Shown here in pieces: positions 38,271-47,400 of a stretch of DNA of 64,000 nucleotides (the stretch's first letter is position 1; each line of letters opens with the position of its first letter). A program made the translations under genes and the position numbers. Origin of the DNA: Prionailurus bengalensis (Eukaryota > Chordata > Mammalia > Carnivora > Felidae); the NCBI RefSeq assembly GCF_016509475.1, contig NC_057350.1:62389001-62453000 (forward strand), given 5' to 3'. Under the pieces are notes generated by a model. It worked only from the letters and a program-made list of their open reading frames with translations, was not told the origin of the DNA and ran no database searches.

Positions 38271-38322
38271 ATATATATATTATATATATATTATACGTAT
38301 AATATATATATTATATATATAT
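38271..38322. repeat. 52-bp near-perfect AT palindrome
   Basis: Two 26-bp arms of TA-rich sequence centred on TTATACGTATAA, with a single mismatched pair (38281 against 38312). It is followed by more ATATAT and a poly(T) run. Able to form a hairpin or cruciform. Confidence 0.9.
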
Positions 38323-39150
38323 CATACATATATATTTTTTTTTTCCTTGAAGGCTCATCTAAGATAAAGAAAGATAGAGACATCTCTCTTAGCCATAATA
38401 TTTCTAGATTTTCCAACTGAATCTGTGCAGAAGAAAAATTCCTAGTGGATTGTTATTCCAAAATCATACTAGTAAAGTTTTTGGACTTTGTCTTTTAGTC
38501 CAAATAAACTTTCTGGTCCAGCATGTGCTAACTAACTCTTGTGTTTGTTTTACTTATTCTTATAAACATTTCTCTAATCCAAATGTATCGTCTTCTCCTA
38601 ATTTCACCCATCCGTTTCTCAGGGGCATTTGTGTCTATGCTTGTAGCCATCAGGCAGGGGGTCAGATACCTGAAGGTTAACAGCTGCTAAAGGGCAAGGG
38701 TCCAAGGTGTGCTCTCCTAGTAACACCAGTAAGCTAAAACAACTGAGTCCTCCTCAGTCGGCCTGAGGATCTTCTCTGCTCTGTGGATGCTCCTCTCTCC
38801 CACCATTTTATCTCTTCCAAAAATTTGTGAGACAAGTAATGTTCCCTGCTGTCATATGGAAACCTTTCTGCAACCATTTTTCCTCTTTTAGATTTTATAT
38901 GATGTTTTAATCATTCATTCCACCTTTCTCTTGTGTTGTTAAAAATACGCTTCCTTTTCCCAGCCTCTCCCTTCCCCCAGCACCTTATCCATCCTCACTG
39001 ACTATATCTTCTTCAATCACTCTCACCAGTGCCATTTTTTAACTGTCATCTATTTTCCAGGATCTTACATCACCTCTGTTCCTTAAAAGATCATCACCAA
39101 AGAGATTTCTGTTCTCTGAGTATTCTTACAGTTAAATCAACCAGGCAAAA

Positions 39151-39225
39151 ACAAAACTAAAAAACAAACAAAAAACAAAATAAACAAAAAACCCCCCAAA
39201 CCAGCAACAACAACAACAACAAAAC
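39151..39225 (+). repeat. A/C-rich simple repeat with (CAA)n
   Basis: AAAACAAACA-type sequence, a CCCCCC run and (CAA)5, about 240 bp beyond the Ig3 exon donor in the intron. Confidence 0.85.
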
Positions 39226-39467
39226 ACAAGGCAGTTATCAAAAGGAAGCCAGGAAATAGAAACATTATTTGATTTGTAAATCTTGCCCTATGCATAGGGA
39301 TTGAAGTCCTTTGTTTTTTGCTTCAGTGACTGGATTCTTATTTTTGTGTATGTTTACCTTTAATAGGTAAGGTTGAAGGTGAGGTAAAGGAATGCTTTTC
39401 AAGCTTTCCACGGGAGCACTCACTTGACTGAATTCTCCCGAGTCAGGCCCTACTTTGGCATACTTAC

Positions 39468-39616
39468 TGAAAAGGACTAGGCTGGCATTGGTGACCCCCA
39501 GATTGTTGGCAGCCACGCAGGTATAGTTGCCATAGTGCTCCTCAGTGACGTTGGTCACCGTCAGGGAGGACTGGCCCTCCGTGCTCTTAATCTCAAGGCC
39601 ATTAGCACTGTTTATC
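39468..39616 (-). CDS. LSAMP: LSAMP exon: second half of Ig domain 3
   Basis: This 149-bp exon follows an acceptor TTTTTGAACTCTTAG and has a strong donor GTAAGTAT. It starts with G (finishing Arg), reads 49 codons from INSANGLEIKSTEG to NASLVLF, and ends with a single A. It carries the Ig3 F-strand motif NYTC with the second disulfide Cys and three potential N-glycosylation sequons (NVT, NYT, NAS). The trailing A is shared by three possible next exons: with AG of the 36-bp exon it gives Lys, with AA of the 33-bp exon Lys, and with GG of the terminal exon Arg. The sequence is therefore built for alternative joining here. If the donor is ignored, the frame continues about 66 codons into the intron to a stop near 39265. 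Confidence 0.96.
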
Positions 39617-40105
39617 CTAAGAGTTCAAAAACAGAAGAGTAAAAAGAAACACTGATGAAGACTTGGTGTAGCAATCCCTTTTTCATCATGATATTGGAGG
39701 ACATGGAGAGAAATGTAATAACAGCTTGTTCCCTGCTCAATTTCTCATTTTAATCGTGCAACTCTGTATTATCAGAACCGATGTCTATCGACAGAGAAGA
39801 CTTAAGAATGGATGAGTTTCATTGAGCTTTGGCTTCTGCTCCAGGCAAGAAAGACATACAGGTGGAGACATACAGAAAGACATACAGGTGGCTTAATACC
39901 CATTAAGCCAGCTACTTCACTCTTTGCATGTAACTTGAATGCTCTGGGGCTTCAGGTTAAGAACTACAGGCCTCTAAGCACTTGATAAAGAGATTTAGAA
40001 AATGAAGAGTCTAATAGTATAGACTCACATAATTACAGCGGGGCTAGGTTCTGTCCCTAGGACCACCTAGTGGAACAACGGGGGCATGGCACGTTTGGCA
40101 CATAC
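39617..40105 (-). other. LSAMP: LSAMP short intron inside Ig domain 3
   Basis: A 489-bp phase-2 intron (GTATGTGCC..CTCTTAG) that splits Ig3. It is repeat-free apart from a short direct repeat of gacatacaggtgg near 39853-39892. A weak CTCF-like motif (CCACTAGGTGGTCC, minus) lies at 40060-40073, about 30 bases inside the intron from its donor. Confidence 0.9.
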
Positions 40106-40226
40106 CTGGTGTCATCCCGGTACCACTCAAAGTCAGGCGCAGGCACTGCTGAGGCCTCGCATTTGAGTGAAGCTTTCCGTCCTGTGGTGGCTTCATTGCT
40201 CTTGGATTCTGTGATAGTGGGAGGAT
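40106..40226 (-). CDS. LSAMP: LSAMP exon: first half of Ig domain 3
   Basis: This 121-bp exon lies between an acceptor CTTTTCTCCAG and a donor GTATGTGCC. It opens with AT, which completes the Tyr codon begun by the previous exon, reads 39 codons and ends with AG (the Arg codon AGG after joining). The peptide starts PPTITESKSNEATTG. It contains the B-strand Cys in SLKCEA and the C-strand Trp in FEWYRDD, so it covers strands A to C' of Ig domain 3. It is separated from the next exon by a short 489-bp intron, so the pair forms one split Ig domain. Residue 17 of the exon is Lys (GRKASL), where I remember Gln in human; that comparison is from memory. Confidence 0.96.
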
Positions 40227-41639
40227 CTGGAGAAAAGACGGGGGCACAGTTTACATGAAAGTCAGAGGGTGCTGTGGAATTTCCATGCAAGAAGGAATCA
40301 GAAAGGACAATCTGATTGGAGAGCTGCACGAAAGGAAGTCTTAAAATCCTCATTTACAAGAATTTTGTGATCACCTGAATGAATGGGACTGATCACTAGA
40401 AAACTAAATAAAATGAGAGATGATTAATGAAACTGTGGACTTGCTTTTCCTAAATGGGACGCTTAACAGGGTTTTATGGCAATGGAATAGGATTTCTGTC
40501 TCCCTCCTTCAATAGACCAACAATTATTTCAACCATGGATTATAATACTTACATCATTTTTTTTCTTTTCATAAGTTAAGTGGTGATACTAAAGGTCTTG
40601 GGATTTCAAACATATAATCTGAGCATTTTTCTTGTTCATCATCATTATTATTGTCATTATTGTCACAGTTTGAGATGGTGGTAAGAAGTTTGATGAAAGT
40701 AATAGGGGGCTAAAATTCTCCCAACCCAAGCCTAGCCTGATAATCGTTGCAGGAATTCAGAAAAACAAACACACGAATGAACAAAATTGTGTTAGATGAT
40801 TACCTTTTTTTCTCCTAAGAGTTCCCTTATCGCCATGACCCAAGTAAATTGTGCTTTTGTGTGTGAGTGTGCAGTTTGAGGTCTACCCTGCCGTGTGTCC
40901 ATTTTCTGTGCTCTCTGGCAGTTGTACACTTGGTATGTGCTGCTTCGAACTGGGTCTGCAAAACGTGTAGCAGGCTTGAAATAAACTCAGAAGCACATCT
41001 GATATCCTAATTTGCCATGATTCTTTCAAACAGTCCTTCAGAGGGCGGAATGAGTGTTTACAGGGATGTGTGACAGAGCTGGGATGGTAGGCTCAAGCTC
41101 CGGGCTTGATGATGTTGTATTTGTGCGGGTTATGGACCTTCAAGGAGAAAAGTAGTTTTCGGTCCAAAGGTCATCTGCCAGAAAATGGTAAGCTGGCTGT
41201 GCACACAAGTCAAAAATAGAGCCGAACAATCTGTTTAGAGTTTGTAGAGGAAAAAAGCTTACTTAGGGAAATTAGCAAAGAAAACTCTAGTAACACAAAA
41301 TTCATTTAAATTTCTGCTCTTTAGCACTTGGTTCAGCTCACTCATTTCTGAATTTTGCCTTCATATTCAAAATTATTTTCCAAGTTTCCCATCTATGGAA
41401 GACTCTGCTCTTCTTAGTTAAAAAGGATGCACAAAAGCATCAGGTTAGTGTGCAGTTTTCTCTCCCAGTTCATTTTTACATCAGCTTGGACATCTTTAAA
41501 TCACTGCCAGAGAGAGGAGGAGTTAAAGCATGGTTAGACAAGCACCTCCAGCCCATGTGCAGACAGGTGTGCCAGAGTGGGTGGTAGTGGCTGTTCTGTT
41601 TTAGACTTACCTGCTCAACTTTGTTTGGCACAAAAAAGC

Positions 41640-41805
41640 AGTCTGATGAGCAGAAAAGAACCTTGGATTGGAAACTAGGGGTCCTGGAATTTAATTTCAG
41701 TTTGGTTGTGTGGCCCTCCCATCACACAATTTATCTCACTGAGCCTTGGTTTTATTACCTATAAAATGAGGGAACCACACTTTAATGACCTATTGTATCC
41801 CTTCC
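41640..41805 (+). mobile_element. MIR-like element, plus
   Basis: GTTGTGTGGCCCTCCCATC.. CACTGAGCCTTGGTTTTATTACCTATAAAATGAGGG is the MIR core and right side. The end CCCTTCCAGCTT is also common in related old SINEs. Confidence 0.55.
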
Positions 41806-42212
41806 AGCTTAAAAACAAAAACAAAACAAAACAAAAACCCAATTCTAGTGAAAACTGCCTATCCTTTACAAATGGGCAGTTGGTATCATTACGACCTAAG
41901 TCTATTTTCCTGCCCATAACTCATTTAGCCCTTAAATTACTAACTTTCAAAATTGTAACTCATTTGTCTGTTCCATGGGTTAGGAGTCAGGATGAACAGT
42001 CAGAAACAGGAAACCCGAGGTCTGATTTTGACTCTTCTCTTAAATAGAACTGTGGCCGGGACAAGTGTCTGCACCAGTTTGAGCTTTTTCTTTCTCATCT
42101 TTTGAAAGAAGGAGTTAGCTTAAAAGGATCGCCAAGATTCCACTTACAATTCTTTCATTCTATGTTTGGTTATATAGATCATTAGAGTCCATTAGTTCAA
42201 AAGAAAATGGAA

Positions 42213-42412
42213 GGGCGCCTGGGTGGCTCAGTGGGTTAAGCATCTGACTTTAGCTCAGGTCATGATCTCGTGGTCTGTGGGTTTGAACCCCACGTTGGGC
42301 TCTGTGCTGACAGCTTGCAGCCTGCTTTGGATTCTGTGTCTCCCTCTCTCTCTGCCCCTCCCCCACTGGCTCTCTCTCTCTCTCTCTCTCTCAAAAATAA
42401 ATAAATAAAGAT
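42213..42412 (+). mobile_element. CAN-SINE, plus
   Basis: Complete element from GGGCGCCTGGGTGGCTCAG to an AAAAATAAATAAATAAAGA tail. Target-site duplication: TTCAAAAGAAAATGGAA (42196-42212) and TTCAAAAAGACAATGGAA (42413-42430). Confidence 0.95.
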
Positions 42413-42474
42413 TTCAAAAAGACAATGGAATAATTGGTGGTAGTTGTATTGGTGGGGGAGGTATTTGTATAGAG

Positions 42475-42630
42475 ATGGGGCATAGAATAGAGGTTAAGAG
42501 TTTAGATTTAGAGTTTGATAGATGTGAGCCCAAATCCAGGTTCTATCCCTCACTGTCCTTCCTCCTTATAGAAGATAGTACTTTATCTAGAGTTACATTT
42601 CTTCAATTTCCTCATCTATATAATGCTGGA
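42475..42630 (+). mobile_element. MIR, plus
   Basis: ATAGAGGTTAAGAG.. GAGCCCAAATCCAGGTTCTATCC.. TTCAATTTCCTCATCTATATAATG. It lies between the SINE at 42213 and the nested pair at 42768. Confidence 0.55.
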
Positions 42631-42767
42631 ACCAGAAGCAGGGAGGTCCACTTCGAGATTACTGAAGGAAGCCAAGATAGCCTGCGCTAGGTTTGTGATA
42701 AAGGGGCTGGACGAGAATGGACAGATTTGCGATGGAAAGGTATGGAGCCTCAGATCTGACAAGAATA

Positions 42768-43173
42768 GGGGTGCCTGGGTGGCTCAGTCAGTTAAGTGTC
42801 TGACTCTTGATTTCGGCTCAGGTCATGATCTCATGGTTGTGAGATCACGCCCTACGTCAGGCTCTGTGCTAAACGTACAGCCTGTTTAAAAAAATTTTTT
42901 TTTTACATTTATTTATTTTTGAGAGACAGAGAGAGACACAGCACAAGTTGGCAGAGGGGCAGAGAGAGAGGGAGACACAGAAGCCGAAGCAGGCTCCAGG
43001 CTCTGAGCCATCAGCACAGAGCCCGATGGCGTGGCTCGAACCCACAAACTGTGAGATCAGGACCTGAGCAGAAGTCGGACGCTTATCCGACTGAGCCACC
43101 CAGGCACCCCATGTACAGCCTGTTTTAAAATTCTCTTCCTCTGGCCCTCCTTCCCCTCTCAAAAAAAAAAAAA
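42768..43173 (+). mobile_element. CAN-SINE, plus, interrupted by a second SINE
   Basis: The host element starts at GGGTGCCTGGGTGGCTCAG, is cut after GTACAGCCTGTTTAAAA and resumes at 43131 with the CTCTTCCTCTGG..(A)n tail. Its own target-site duplication is TGACAAGAA (42757-42765 and 43174-43182). The inserted element is listed separately. Confidence 0.9.
42892..43112 (-). mobile_element. CAN-SINE nested in the preceding SINE, minus
   Basis: Full element with head GGGGTGCCTGGGTGGCTCAG at its right end and ATTTATTTATTT tail at its left. The host sequence GTACAGCCTGTTTAAAA (42875-42891) is duplicated as GTACAGCCTGTTTTAAAA (43113-43130), so the order of insertion is clear. Confidence 0.93.
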
Positions 43174-44620
43174 TGACAAGAACCTATGTAAAGGAGGAGT
43201 GTCAAAGGTAACACCCAAGTTTCTGGCTTGGGCATCTAAGTGATGCCATCTTCTGAGAAAGGATATGTCAGAAGAGACATAGATGGCCACGAATGAATGC
43301 TAGTTTCCCATCCTCACCTCTTCACGGAAGCAGGTTGTTAAGCTGCCAGTGACTCCCTCCACAGTTTGCAGCATGCCGGCCAGAGAGATAATCTTGCTTG
43401 TGATTCTACTGCTTTAATTTCTCAGTTTGTAAAATGAGTTTGAACCAGTGTTTGTGAGTTTCTGGAGCCCCACTGCTATGAGTGACAAACCCTCGATGAT
43501 GTCTACCTTTTTGCTAAACCAGCATAATCTGGGCCCAATTACACGCTGTCCATTTCCTCCACCTCTGGCACTCATAGCTGTGGCACCTCAATGTAATAAT
43601 GCCATGATAAATGGCTTCCAGACCTTCCACCATGGGACCAGGGATGCAGGTCCCAGCTGTACAGTTTTGTGGGAGAGTTCTTCCTTGCCCTGGATGTTTC
43701 CTTCTGTGTGGTGGGAGCTTATTTCACTTCTTGCTCTGGGACCCAGAAGGAAGAAATGATTTTGAGTGAAAAATTTGGGAAGAATAAATGAAGTTTCTTC
43801 AGCTCCTCTCTTTCCTTGCTTCCTTTGCAACCAAGCTTCTGGCAGGGAACAGGGCTTCCCCTCTGCTTCTCCACAAGAAAGTCTTACCAGGACTGTATCC
43901 TTCCTACTCTCAGGTGAGTAGGCCTGCACCATTCCAGGGCTGCTGCCATGACTGGGGAAATAAGTTGTCCACACTAAGTACTACATCTTCCCATCTTGAT
44001 CTCTAACAATGGGGGCCATTGAGTCTTCCATACATCTTTACTTATTTCTCAATTTGTTCAGAACCTGAATAACTAAGTAGTAAGTTATTTATTAGCCCCT
44101 CAGAGATGCCAGCATGGGAAAAGTGGCAGCGAATAGGGTTGAACACTTTTAAGTGCACTAATTTTGGGATAGGAAGACATTGGTCAATTACAAAGGCCAA
44201 ACACTCGCTTCTCTCCTTGAAAATCTAGGAAATTTCTCCTACCAAGAAAACTTCACAGATAATGATAAATGTATGAAGAACTCATTGTTCCTAATATTTC
44301 TCAGATGACACAATGGTACAGGTCTGTTCACTCATGGCTTATTGGAATGAACATTTCAAATTCATTTGTAATGAATCCTGTATAGGTGAGACTAAGAAAA
44401 ATTGTTATAAATCACATTGCAGCATGCCTGGTGTAGTTAAAATACTAGATGTCCATGCTCAAAATATCATTATAATAAAAATTAAATGTGGCTTAATAAA
44501 AATGCTGCACAGAGGTCCATTGTAATCCTTTATGTGATTTTAGAGTAGCCTACAATTTTCAAAGGACTCTTCCAGTTTTCATTACTTAAAAATTCTGTTA
44601 ATAAGGACTTTCTTTTTCTT

Positions 44621-44828
44621 TTTTTAATGTTTATTTATTTTGAGAGAAAGAGAGAGCACATGTGCAAGTGTGAAAGGGGCAGGGAGAGAGGGAGAGAGAG
44701 AATCCTAGGCAGGTTCTATGCTGTCAGCACAGAGCCAGACATGGGGCTCCGTCTCATGAACCATGACATCATGACCTGAGTTGACACCAAGAGTTGACAC
44801 TTAACTGACTGAGCCACCCAGGTGCCCC
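44621..44828 (-). mobile_element. CAN-SINE, minus
   Basis: Head GGGGCACCTGGGTGGCTCAG at the right; GA-rich middle; tail at the left. Target-site duplication AGGACTTTCTTTTTCTT (44604-44620) and AGGACTTTCTTCTTCTT (44829-44845), one mismatch in 17. Confidence 0.95.
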
Positions 44829-44984
44829 AGGACTTTCTTCTTCTTATATCACTAATAACAAGAGTCTTTCGATTAGAATGAATAGGATGACAATGACAAT
44901 GGCTTGGCAAACAGAGTATCATTTATTTAATCATCCTAAATTTTGGAATAATAATATAAAAAGAACAAAATTCTTAGTAAAGAT

Positions 44985-45205
44985 CTCAATTTGTGAGCAT
45001 TTACCATGTGTTAGCACTTTTCTAGGCTTTAGATGTTCTTTTTATCCAAATAGTAGCTGTTGGAGGTAAGGATTATTAACCCTAGTTTATAAATGAGAAG
45101 ACAGATATACAGAGGGTTAATAACTTGTCCAAATTCACATAGCCAGAATTTGATGGAGTTTAGATTTGAACCAATGTTTTGAAGCTCATGCTTTGACCTC
45201 TCTGG
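44985..45205 (-). mobile_element. MIR, minus
   Basis: CATTTACCATGTGTTAGCACTTTTCTAGGC, AAATGAGAAGACAGATATACAGAGGGTTAA and AAATTCACATAGCCAGAATTTG match most of MIR in reverse. Confidence 0.68.
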
Positions 45206-45247
45206 GCTTCCATTTGAATGAGTTCCTTTAAAAATAAATGAATTCCT

Positions 45248-45251
45248 AAAA

Positions 45252-45290
<39 letters not shown>

Positions 45291-45292
45291 AT
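45248..45292. repeat. (AAAT)n microsatellite
   Basis: About eleven AAAT units immediately before the SINE head at 45297. It may be the tail of an earlier insertion or an expansion at the target site. Confidence 0.95.
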
Positions 45293-45296
45293 TCCT

Positions 45297-45545
45297 GGGG
45301 CACCTGGGTGGCTCAGTCAGTTAAGTGTCTGACTTTGGCTCAGGTCATGATCTCATGGTTTGTGAGTTTGAGCCCCGCATAAGGCTTTCTGCTGTCAGTG
45401 CAGAGCCTGCTTTGGATCTTCTGTCCCCCTGTTTCTCTGCCCTCTCCCCGCTCATGTGCTCATTAGCTCTTTCAAAAACAAATAAACATTAAACAAAAGA
45501 AAACACTGATTAAAAAAAAAATAATAAATAAATAAATAAATAAAA
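45297..45545 (+). mobile_element. CAN-SINE with (AAAT)n on both sides, plus
   Basis: Head GGGGCACCTGGGTGGCTCAG directly after an (AAAT)n run; the tail is again AAAT-rich. Flanking copies of AAATTCCT (before) and AAATGAATTCCT (after) suggest the target site, though the simple repeats blur it. Confidence 0.9.
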
Positions 45546-45684
45546 AGAAATGAATTCCTAATAAGGAAAAATACCACTTAGGGGAGCATAATGGTAGCTT
45601 AAAAAGTAAATGTTCTACATCTGCTTAATATTAAAGGGTACCAAAAATAGCAGAACATGCAGTACATAGTAGGTATAAACCTGC

Positions 45685-45870
45685 ATTAGAAATTAGGAGT
45701 TGTGGGCTCAATTTCTGCCTGTGCCACTTAGGTTGTCATCTCCTAGAGATGACATGTTGATCTCGTGGAGCCCCTTACCTCTGAATGTAGATGATGGCCC
45801 CTGTGATCTGTCTCACAGGTTTGACGTAAAGATCAAATGAAATCATGTATATGAGAGCATGCTTAATACT
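45685..45870 (+). mobile_element. MIR-like remnant, plus
   Basis: GTGGGCTCAATTTCTGCCTGTGCCACTTAGG and later AAGATCAAATGAAATCATGTATATGAGAGCATGC resemble the left and right parts of MIR. Confidence 0.42.
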
Positions 45871-45892
45871 TGAGGTGATTACATTTATTATT

Positions 45893-46111
45893 ATTATTAT
45901 TATTATTGAGAGAGAGAGGGTGCAAATGAGTGAAAGGCAGAGAGAGAGAGATAGAGAGAGAGAAGTGGGGCTCACCCAAAGTGGGGCTCATGTTCACTCA
46001 GTGTGGGGCTCCTGCTCACCCAAAGTGGGGTTGCGTGACTTGAACTCACAATCTGTGAGATCATGACCTGAGCTGAAGTCAGTTTAACCAACTGAGCCAC
46101 CCAGGGGTCCT
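45893..46111 (-). mobile_element. CAN-SINE with an internal 22-bp expansion, minus
   Basis: Head GGACCCCTGGGTGGCTCAG at the right end, (ATT)n and GA-rich tail at the left, target-site duplication ACATTTATTATT (45881-45892, 46112-46123). The middle holds four starts of GTGGGGCTC-like units (45965, 45981, 46003, 46025), which normal copies have once. Confidence 0.9.
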
Positions 46112-46149
46112 ACATTTATTATTTTTATTACTATTATTCACATGGTAGT

Positions 46150-46285
46150 TTAGAAGGAAAGAGGGCTTTGGAGTTAGATCTTGGTTAGAATCCCAACTTT
46201 ATCTACTATTCACAAGTTCTTTGATTTTGTGGCCAAGAATGCTTATATTCTCTAAGCTCTGTTTTTGTCCTCTCTGCAGAGGGAT
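46150..46285 (+). mobile_element. MIR-like remnant, plus
   Basis: GGCTTTGGAGTTAGATCTTGGTTAGAATCCCAACTTT is the left MIR core. The right half is weak. Confidence 0.45.
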
Positions 46286-47299
46286 AATCTGATTGTCTTC
46301 CCGGGTTGGTGTGCAATGGCAGACCAAGGGGGGAGGAGCAGAAAATGTAGGCAATAAGAAAGGTACTGTCGCCAAAGAATTTAGAAACAATAATAGAACT
46401 AACCGAAAGTTGTCTTTTTTTGTTGTTGTTAAATCACCATGTTCCAGTAATACTAAACCAAACATACTAAACAATTTCAGTGATAAAGTAAATACTCCTC
46501 TTTGCTGGGGCAGGTCAGGCCCAATATACCTCCCTCCTTGGTTAGCCACTGTTGATGTGATGATTACAGTGAATCATACAAAATTTCTAACAGTCTTGGT
46601 ACACTGAAGGAATTCAGAAAATTATGATTCCTGTTCACATTGCAAAATTATGGTGGAAGATTGCAGTACTCTGGATTCTTACTGAATATTTCCTCTGAAG
46701 GTCCCATAATAGAGTCATGAACATTAGGACATGTGCTTACTGAAACTATCCCAAATATAAGAATAAGCATTTCCATTGGCATGGAAAATGAATAGCTGTA
46801 GCTATGAATATCCAGAGAAAGTAGCCAGTCTGGTTCCATGTTGAGCAGTTATTTTCCTAAAGTCTCATCATTAGGTGATTTTTGAATCAAAGCACTGAAG
46901 AGTTCAGTTAAAATACATATATATTACCTGGAGACAATGGATGTCTGCAATCCCAACTGTGGACTCTATGGTAGGTAACCTCTGCCCCTCTAATAAATGG
47001 CTATCAAAGGTAAGGGTGAGCTTTAGAAATGCCAGCATCCATGTCCCTCAGCATCTGTGTTGGGTAGCTCTGGATACCAGTGTGGAAGCAGAGCTGAGTT
47101 CAAAGAGAAGTAAGTAGAGGAAAAAGTTATAGCATGATAGTGTGAACCTGATTGGAGATATAGTTGTGGGAAGGTGGAAAGTAGGAATATTAGCTGGTTA
47201 ATGGGATGGAAGGAAGGTTTGAGAGCTAGGGGCAGCTTTGGAGAAGAATTTCTGCAGAAATAGGAAAAGATTTCAGTACAAGAAGAGTCCAAATAAACT

Positions 47300-47400
47300 T
47301 AACAGTCTGCTTTTATTGAACATTTACTATGCACAAGATGTTATCCTTAGGACATTGGGCACCAAGATGAGGTAAACCCATAAGTAGGTACTTTTAATAC
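47300..47400 (-). mobile_element. MIR-like fragment, minus
   Basis: TTATTGAACATTTACTATGCACAAGATGTTATCC.. TAAGTAGGTAC fits the reverse of the MIR/L2 right end. Confidence 0.38.

Larger units (their letters stand above)
32529..39467 (-). other. LSAMP: LSAMP intron between the Ig3 exon and short exon 1
   Basis: A 6939-bp intron. Contents: weak MIR remnants near 34440-34545 and 35640-35715, a GC-rich island with a 26-bp tandem repeat (36390-36620), a CAN-SINE (36874-37115), a 17-base G run (37273-37289), a large AT palindrome (38271-38322) and an A/C-rich simple repeat (39151-39225). No other gene is seen. Confidence 0.85.
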
